Shown in pieces: positions 1 through 5,400 of a stretch of 8,093 bases of DNA. Both the position numbers and the translations under genes were made by a program. The stretch's first letter is position 1; the number at the start of each line of letters is the position of its first letter. The notes below the pieces were generated by a model. The model had not been told where the DNA came from, did not search any database, and was given only the letters and a program-made list of their open reading frames with translations. The DNA is from Myxococcota bacterium. GTDB taxonomy: Bacteria; Myxococcota_A; Polyangia; HGW-17; JAJRWW01. The stretch lies in NCBI GenBank assembly GCA_024276595.1, contig JAJRWW010000247.1, positions 1-8,093 on the forward strand, read 5' to 3'.

Positions 1-86
1 CCACAACCTCCAGATGTCGCGGTGAGCAGGAGCGCCAGCACGGCGAGGCGCGCGGGGATCGGTGCGTTGGGGGTGAGCGGCGTCAT
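1..86 (-). CDS. N-terminus of a predicted lipoprotein (partial, 3' end beyond left edge)
   Basis: Only 28 full codons are visible, too little to name a function. They form a secretion signal: a polar start (MTPLTPN), an arginine at residue 13, a hydrophobic core (LAVLALLLTA, residues 14-23), then Ser-Gly-Gly-Cys at residues 25-28. That cysteine is the likely lipidation site, although Ser at position -3 is a looser fit than the usual Leu. The ATG at 86-84 was chosen because a strong purine-rich Shine-Dalgarno (GAGAGGAGA) lies 6 bases upstream of it. The gene follows the beta-helix lipoprotein gene on the same strand after 97 bp, so the two may be co-transcribed. It could instead be a secreted protein cleaved by signal peptidase I. 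The lipoprotein call is inference from the signal alone. Confidence 0.72.
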   Translation of the reverse strand, partial: MTPLTPNAPIPARLAVLALLLTATSGGC

Positions 87-91
87 CCAGT

Positions 92-100
92 TCTCCTCTC
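92..100 (-). promoter_or_regulatory. Ribosome-binding site of the left-edge lipoprotein
   Basis: Read on the minus strand this is GAGAGGAGA, with the AGGAG core ending 6 bases before the ATG at 86-84. It decides the start of a gene that would otherwise be only a short open stretch at the edge. The ribosome-binding site of the neighbouring beta-helix gene has the same GAGAGGA core. Confidence 0.75.
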
Positions 101-136
101 GGGCGCGTGCGCATCCCTTTCGTCCGCCCCGCCCAT

Positions 137-161
137 CGCTCGGATGTGTCCGCGCCGAGCG
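137..161 (-). repeat. Small inverted repeat in the 97 bp intergenic gap
   Basis: The arms CGCTCGG (137-143) and CCGAGCG (155-161) are perfectly complementary over 7 bp with an 11-base loop. The repeat lies between the stop codon of the beta-helix gene and the start of the next lipoprotein gene. No T-run follows on the minus strand, so it does not look like a rho-independent terminator. It may be an RNA stem in the spacer or a chance match in GC-rich sequence. Confidence 0.3.
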
Positions 162-183
162 CGGATCCATGGCCGGGCGGAGA

Positions 184-1734
184 TCACGGCGAGGGCTCAT
201 AGGGCCCGATGCTGACGGCAGCGGCCGGGCGGGGGACGCCGTCGAAGTCGTCCGTGAGTCCGCCCACCAGCGTGCCCGAGCCGATGGCGGGGGAGCCGGG
301 CAGCAGATGGTAGTCTCCCCCGTTGCTTCCGTCATAGGAAACGAACAGCGGGTCCACTCCCCACAGCTCGTGGGCCTGGGCCCCCGGGGTCCCCACGGGG
401 GGCGTGCCGTTCGACCACCACACCAAGTTGTAGTCCACCGTGCCCGCCCCCGCGATGGAGCGCGCCTCGGCGTGACCGTCGATCATCAGGTTGTTGACCA
501 CCAGGAAGCCGGAGACGTTGTCCAGGCTGATGGCGGCCCCCCAGGGGCTGTCGTTCAGGTTCGCCTTGAACAGGTTGTTGTAGATGGCGACGTTTTCGAA
601 GGTGCCCAGGCTGATGGACACGCCGATGTCGCGGTACTCGAAGATGTTGTTCCGGATGATCAGGTTGCGGGCAGGTGCGTCCACCGCCGAGATCATCACG
701 CCCTTGCCGCTCGCTCGGGTGAGGGAGCAGCGGTTCCGCTCGATGAGAGTGTCGGTCATCACGGGCCGGCCTCCGTGGGCCGAACGGTCCCAGGTCTGGA
801 TACAATCCACGTGGGGGTAGTCGTCGTCCGGGTAACTGGGGTCGGTGAGGCCCTGGTGGTTGCCCGGATCCTCCACGTTGCCCAGATCGTGCAGGTGGTT
901 CAGCCGGATGACGTGGTGGTCGCCGAAGATGCGGAAGCCGTCGGCGTCCTGGCCGGTGAAGCCGGTGTACTCGATCTTGGGGTGGTGCTGCACGGTGCGC
1001 GCCACCTCGTTGCCCTCGATGAGGACGTAGGAGCCCACCACGTGCACGCCCCACTGGCCGTTGTGGTCCAGGATGTTGCCCACCACCCGGGCGTAAGTGG
1101 CGAGGCTGTCCAGGCTGGGGCCGCTCACGTCGATCCCCCCAAGGGGGCACTCTCGAACCCAGTTGTCCACTATGTCCACGTGGTGGGCGCCGGCCACGTA
1201 CACCCCCACTTCCCCCTGCACGTCGGCCTCGATCTCGAAGCCGTTCACCGTGACGTAGTCGGCCTCGATCTCGAAGCCCGCGCACTTCGCCCCGTGGCGC
1301 GTCTCGGATATGACCTGGATCCGCGAGTCCTCTCCGGTGCCTCCGCCGGTGACGATCACCCGCTCCCCGTAGTCCCCCGGCCTGACCACCAGGACGTCTC
1401 CCGGAGACACGCTGTCCACCCCGTGCTGGATGGTGCGCCAGGGCAGCGCCTCGGTACCAGGGTTGTCGTCGCTGCCATCGAGGGCCACGTAGTAGTCTCC
1501 CACCACGGCCCCGCCCCCGTCTGGCAGGGGCGAGACGCTCCCATCGTCCGCGCCGTCGGAGCCTCCGCCGCCGTCGTGGGAAGGCGCGGCGTCCTGGGCC
1601 GCGCCGCCGTCCGCCCGGCCTCCGGATCCGTCGTCGCGAGAGCATCCGGTCAAGAGGGCCCCGACGGCCCCAGCGAGCGCCGCGCAGAGCGCCAGGGCGA
1701 GCAGCGCACGCAGGGCGTGTTGTCTCCGTTGCAT
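184..1734 (-). CDS. Secreted lipoprotein with right-handed parallel beta-helix
   Basis: The product is 516 residues. Residues 1-31 are a lipoprotein signal: two arginines (RR, 3-4), a hydrophobic core and the lipobox LTGC, with Cys31 as the lipidation site. Residues 32-79 are a Gly/Asp/Ala/Ser linker. Residues 80-122 (DYYVALDGSDDNPGTE to VVRPGDY) match the entry segment of many secreted beta-helix proteins related to polysaccharide lyases. Residues about 150-440 contain repeated short beta-strands with NN and GN turns (VVGNIL, IRNNIF, IYNNLF, VVNNLM), as expected of a parallel beta-helix. Residues 460-513 (VDPLF, DYHLLPGSPAIGSG, DFDGVPRP, SIGPYE) form the C-terminal motif common in such proteins. 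The ATG at 1734 was chosen over an upstream start at 2037 because it begins the signal peptide and has a good ribosome-binding site. A polysaccharide-binding or lyase-like role outside the cytoplasm is inferred. No catalytic residues can be assigned by eye, and membrane destination (inner or outer) is not certain. Confidence 0.9.
   Translation of the reverse strand: MQRRQHALRALLALALCAALAGAVGALLTGCSRDDGSGGRADGGAAQDAAPSHDGGGGSDGADDGSVSPLPDGGGAVVGDYYVALDGSDDNPGTEALPWRTIQHGVDSVSPGDVLVVRPGDYGERVIVTGGGTGEDSRIQVISETRHGAKCAGFEIEADYVTVNGFEIEADVQGEVGVYVAGAHHVDIVDNWVRECPLGGIDVSGPSLDSLATYARVVGNILDHNGQWGVHVVGSYVLIEGNEVARTVQHHPKIEYTGFTGQDADGFRIFGDHHVIRLNHLHDLGNVEDPGNHQGLTDPSYPDDDYPHVDCIQTWDRSAHGGRPVMTDTLIERNRCSLTRASGKGVMISAVDAPARNLIIRNNIFEYRDIGVSISLGTFENVAIYNNLFKANLNDSPWGAAISLDNVSGFLVVNNLMIDGHAEARSIAGAGTVDYNLVWWSNGTPPVGTPGAQAHELWGVDPLFVSYDGSNGGDYHLLPGSPAIGSGTLVGGLTDDFDGVPRPAAAVSIGPYEPSP
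1222..1278 (-). repeat. In-frame 21-bp direct repeat inside the beta-helix gene
   Basis: Two identical 21-bp copies lie at 1222-1242 and 1258-1278, offset by 36 bp, exactly 12 codons. They encode GFEIEAD twice (residues 153-159 and 165-171), separated by YVTVN. The repeat sits in the first turns of the predicted beta-helix. Sequences of the type 'A-YVTV-GFEI' are common in this fold, so part of the similarity is structural, but exact DNA identity over 21 bp suggests a recent local duplication or conversion. Confidence 0.8.
1498..1641 (-). other. Low-complexity linker after the lipobox
   Basis: This encodes residues 32-79 of the beta-helix lipoprotein, almost entirely Gly, Asp, Ala and Ser with motifs such as ADGG, HDGGGG and PDGGG. 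It is probably a flexible, acidic spacer that holds the beta-helix away from the membrane. Linkers of this style are frequent in predicted lipoproteins of Myxococcota, which is one reason for the suggested origin. Confidence 0.75.
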
Positions 1735-1744
1735 GGGCGTCGTT

Positions 1745-1750
1745 CCTCTC
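1745..1750 (-). promoter_or_regulatory. Ribosome-binding site of the beta-helix lipoprotein
   Basis: Read on the minus strand this is GAGAGG, followed by AACGACGCCC and the ATG at 1734-1732, a spacing of 10 bases. Together with the signal peptide that begins at this ATG, it fixes the start and argues against the 101-codon in-frame extension up to 2037. Confidence 0.7.
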
Positions 1751-1781
1751 GGTCCGTGAGCTCCATCTGCAGGCACCGCGC

Positions 1782-1800
1782 CGTCGGACCTCCGCCGACG
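1782..1800 (-). repeat. Leader hairpin upstream of the beta-helix gene
   Basis: The arms CGTCGG and CCGACG pair perfectly over 6 bp around a 7-base loop. On the minus strand the loop reads CGGAGGT, which contains a Shine-Dalgarno-like GGAGG held in a loop, 47 bases before the ATG. No start codon lies at a useful distance after it. It may be a chance stem or a leader structure. Confidence 0.3.
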
Positions 1801-2044
1801 CAGCCTTTCTCCAAGGTCGCCCACCGTGGGGAGGCCCGCGGCCTTCGGTCCACTCACGGGCCAAGCTCCCCGTCCAGCGTGCCGCAGTGCTCCACCGACA
1901 GGTCGAGTGATTGGGGGAAGAAGAGTGGGGCGCAGCGCCACGCAGGCGTTTACGTTGCCCTCGATGGTGGTGAGGGCCTGTCCGTCCGTTGACATGCTGG
2001 GGTTTTCTGGGGTGCCCGTGGAGCAGATGGCGACCATGCTCGAG

Positions 2045-2073
2045 ATGGTACAGCCAAGCGAAGGCCGGGCAAA
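2045..2073 (-). promoter_or_regulatory. Candidate sigma-70-type promoter for the lipoprotein genes
   Basis: On the minus strand TTTGCC (2073-2068) and TACCAT (2050-2045) stand 17 bases apart, with a T-rich stretch just upstream. Transcription would start near 2038 and give a leader of about 300 bases before the beta-helix start codon. The match to the consensus TTGACA/TATAAT is partial, and no other promoter in the gap looked better. This is a weak prediction. Confidence 0.25.
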
Positions 2074-2076
2074 GAA

Positions 2077-2088
2077 AAAGTTGACTTT
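2077..2088. promoter_or_regulatory. Small dyad next to the candidate promoter
   Basis: AAAGT-TG-ACTTT is a perfect 5-bp dyad with a 2-base centre, in the most AT-rich part of an otherwise GC-rich gap. It lies just upstream of the proposed -35 element on the minus strand, where an activator or repressor could bind. I do not recognise it as the site of a known regulator. Confidence 0.2.
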
Positions 2089-2112
2089 CCGACCGAGGTG
2101 TCCGTCCCGTAT

Positions 2113-2131
2113 CCGGCTCCCGGCTCCCGGC
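2113..2131. repeat. Short tandem repeat, 7-bp unit
   Basis: The unit CCGGCTC is repeated 2.7 times without mismatch. It lies in the intergenic gap with no coding role visible. Such short repeats are prone to slippage. No further meaning can be supported. Confidence 0.6.
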
Positions 2132-2182
2132 GTTGGTGAGCATCTCCCACGTCAACGCCCACATCTCCACATTGCCCACCAT

Positions 2183-2201
2183 GGGCGCTGCCCGGGCGCC
2201 C
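2183..2201. repeat. GC-rich inverted repeat in the intergenic gap
   Basis: GGGCGC (2183-2188) and GCGCCC (2196-2201) pair over 6 bp with a 7-base loop. No T-run follows on either strand, so it is not a typical terminator. It may be a stem in the transcript leaving the A2M gene or a chance match. Confidence 0.3.
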
Positions 2202-2421
2202 CTGCCGGCCACCTGTCGGCCACATCGGCCCCAGGACGTAGCATTTGGAGGTCTGCGATCTCTGGACACCTGGCTTGGCGGACGCGGGTATCGCTGAGCT
2301 GTCATGGCTCCTGTATGGGCTCTGTTCCGTGCAGTGGTCCCAGATCGGAGGATGGGCAACTGTGCGAGCGCTTCTGGCCCGCCCCCGCCCTCAGTGATGC
2401 CAGGGGCGAAGCCAGGCTTTG

Positions 2422-5400
2422 TTACTTGAAGATGGCCAGGCGAGAGGCGTTGTGGCCAAAGATCTCGGGGCTGTACATCTCCTCGACCTTGGTGGGCGGG
2501 AGCACGAAGCGGCCCGGAGTGGTCACCCGGGCCAGGTAGCGGAAGGTCAAGGTGGAGGGCTGCACCAGGTTCCGGAAGAAGAGCACCCGGTCGTCCCGCA
2601 GCTCCCGGTAGTCGTAGCGGTCCGAGATGAGGCCCCTCAAGGATGCGCCCAGCCTCCGGCTCGAAGTGCTCAAGGTCGAGTCGATGGCCTCCATGCCGGC
2701 CGGGAGCGGATCGTCTATCACCACGTACCGCCGGGCCTCGGTGGTCTTCACCTTCAGGGTTACCAGCACAGTGTCCCCCAGATGGGGAGGCCGCTGCCTC
2801 TTGAGTGGGCGCCCCCCGTTGTCTAGCACCACGATTTCCTTGCGCACCTCAAAGCCACGGTCCCGGGGCCTCGAGGGGAGAGCCTTGCGCGCATACCGAA
2901 GCCTCACCACGTAGTAGAGGGTGCCCCTGCCCCGCTTGGCCACCAGCAGCGACCTGGCGGCGCCACCCGCCACTCGCATGAGGTCGGCCATGGCGATCTT
3001 GCTCCGACGGGGCTTGACCTGTCGGCCCCTAAAGAGCGCCTTGAGCACCCGACGGCCACCTACCCAGACCCCAGCCTCGAAGTCCGGCACCTCCTTCTCC
3101 AGGATCCGCGCGTAGTCCCACATGGCCATCACGGACCAGGCCGCCTCCTGGGTGTTTCGGAAGCGGGCCTGCTTCCGCCCCTGGAGATACCACCTGACCA
3201 TCCGTGGGATCATGGCGTGCCCAGGGCTTGCAGCGAGCAGGGCCATGAGCACCATGGCCGTGGTGCGGTCGCCAGAGTGCATCATCACCTTGTAGCCCCA
3301 GCCCAGGTTCTCCTCTGCGTGAGCGGTGACGCCATCCACGCGCAGGCTGTTGCCCAGCTCCAACACCAGCTCGGAGATGGTCTTCTCCACGAGGGCGCGG
3401 AGCTTGGCGTTCTTGCTCCGGCCGCGGCTAGTTGCAAGCGCCGCCAGCAGCAGGGCTCGGGCAAATAGCGGCCTGTGGGCCCTCACCTTTGCGAGGGCGA
3501 CGCCCCGGTAGGAGATGTCGGCACCACTTATGGCCAGGGCGTATAGCACAAAGGCATACCGTGAGAAGTGGTATCGTCGGACAATGAAGGATCTCTTGTT
3601 TCGCACGTAGTGCTCCAGGAAGCGCACTGCGGCCTTGACCCTTCGCGCGGGCACAGACACCCCGGTCGCCTTCTGGGCCAGCCGCATCCTGTGAAACAGC
3701 ACGAGCGCGTAAGCGGTGGTCCAGTACCAGCTCCTCCTGTCTGAGGGCCAGTAGGAGAAGCCGCCGTCGCGTAGCTGCATGGCCAGAACGCGGCTCAACC
3801 CCCTGCGGAGGATCGCCTTCGGCCTGCCCGGCAACTTCAGGTCAAAGCGGTCCCCCAGGGCCGCCGCGGCCACCACCGCCAGCAATCGCGAGGACCTCTG
3901 CTCCAGGCAACCATAAGGGTAGCCGATGAGCTGCTCCATGCCGTCCTCCACCCCCGTCAGGGCGGTGGACGCCAGGGACATCTCCATCCCCCCCACGTCC
4001 CCCCGCAGGCCGGAGAGCTTCTCTATCTGGTGCCTCACTGCGGCTGTGGTCTCGCCCGCCACCGAGGAGGCCTCCATGAGCGTGGGCCGCTTCACCGGCA
4101 GGGTGGCCACAAGGGAGTCCTCCTCCTTGCCCACCCGCACGGTGAAGGTGAAGCGCGCCGTGCCCTGCCCCGTGGCCAGCAGCCCGAACCGCACATTGAC
4201 ACCGCGCCCCTTTCTCAGCTTCACCCGCCGGGTGGCAGGGCCGGTGAGGCGCACCGCGCCCGAAGCCCTCGCGATGACCGTGGCCACGCCAGCGCCCTGC
4301 TGGCTGTATATGACGACCCCGGCCCGCGCCCGGTCGCCCGAGCGCAGCAGCCGTGGCAGGGCAGGCAGCGACAGGAGCGGCTTGTCCACCTCCAGGCGGG
4401 TGGAGCCCTTGCCCGCAGAGCGCCCCATGTCCACGGCAAAGGCCATGACGCGGTAGGCGGTGATGTTGTCGGGCAGCGTAAAGGCTGCGGTGGCTCTACC
4501 TGTGGCGTCGGTCACCACCGTGGCGTGCCACGCGGTGGTGACGAACCGCCGCCGGGGCCGCGTCTTGGAGCCTCTGCGCCGCACGCCTCCCAGGCCGACA
4601 CCTCCTCCCCCTCCACCTGATCCCATGCCACCCAGCCCACCGTAGCCTCCGAGCTTCTTGCCGCCATCCGCGCTCGCATGGTCCACATGCCGGACATCGA
4701 TGCCCAGCTCGGCCAGGTGACGCCGCACGTCGTCGGCCAGGACCCCGTCGGCGGGCGTGTAAGCCAGGCTGAAGTATGGGTCGGGCAGGCTGTATCCCGT
4801 CAGGTTCAGAACCGACTCGTCCACGGCCATGAGCACCACCCGGCTGGGGCGGGGCTTCCCGAGCGAGTCCCGAACCTGGAGATTCACCCGCACCTTGTCC
4901 CCTGGCCGGTACTTGCGCCGGTCGGTCCTGAGCTCCACGCGAAGGCGGTAGGGCCTGTCTGACACCTTGAGCGTGGCAGTGGCCGACATGACCGGGCTGC
5001 CTCGCGCCCGGAGCTTCTTGCCCGAGCGGACAACGAGCGCCCGCAGGAGCACCTCGCCCGCGTACTGCTCGCGCACCTTCAGCCGCACCACCGCCCTGCC
5101 CCGGGCATCAAAGGTAAGAGGGATCCTGCGGAAGATTCGCTCCCGCTCCACGAGCAGGAGCACGTCCGAGCGAATGCCGCTCCGGGTGACTGTGACAACA
5201 GCCACCGACCCGGGGAGGTAGGTGGGGTCGGAGAGCTTCTGCCTGTCGGTGGTCACAGTGAGCTGCCGGGATCTCGCCTTGTCCTCGCGCTCCTGCTTCT
5301 CCTGCCGGAGCGAGTAGGTGCTGGGCTTTCTAACGCGCTGTGCGGTGCGAACCTCGCGCCCCTTGGCGTCTCGCACCGAGAGCCACAACAGCCCATCCGA

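Larger units (their letters stand above)
1735..2421. other. Long intergenic region between the A2M gene and the beta-helix gene
   Basis: This 687 bp stretch holds no gene I can support. Several frames are open on both strands, as is usual at this GC content, but none shows a signal peptide, recognisable domain or ribosome-binding site, apart from the start of the lipoprotein at its left end. Around 2045-2095 the sequence is locally richer in A and T and contains a possible promoter and a small dyad. Short inverted repeats occur at 1782-1800 and 2183-2201. No stem followed by a T-run is visible after the A2M stop codon, so termination is either rho-dependent or incomplete. A small RNA or a decayed gene cannot be excluded. 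Confidence 0.6.

Noticed and set aside
1..86. Left-edge gene as pbpC, the common partner of A2M genes
   Set aside because: The visible N-terminus ends in a lipobox-like SGGC, whereas PbpC has an uncleaved membrane anchor. Too little sequence is present to say more.
1650..1766. Short minus-strand open frame (38 codons) overlapping the lipoprotein start, beginning MELTDREERR
   Set aside because: It has no ribosome-binding site at a useful distance and no sign of coding beyond an open frame.
22..1992. Plus-strand open frame of 656 codons opposite the beta-helix gene
   Set aside because: It mirrors the codon bias of the minus-strand gene: the product is rich in V, H, A and G with no domain, signal or ribosome-binding site. 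The minus strand has a lipobox, beta-helix repeats and the C-terminal motif.
1735..2037. N-terminal extension of the beta-helix protein by 101 codons
   Set aside because: It would bury the signal peptide and lipobox inside the protein. The ATG at 1734 has a well-placed ribosome-binding site.
332..2359. Minus-strand open frame of 675 codons overlapping the beta-helix gene
   Set aside because: The product is Arg/Gly/Pro-rich and shapeless, as expected of a shifted frame in GC-rich DNA.
2361..2421. Terminator directly after the A2M stop codon
   Set aside because: CGCCC and GGGCG can pair around a 13-base loop, and AAGCCAGGCTT is a short palindrome, but there is no T-run and the stems are weak.
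3926..4620. Plus-strand open frames opposite the A2M
   Set aside because: They have no ribosome-binding site, domain or signal and lie opposite a clearly coding frame.
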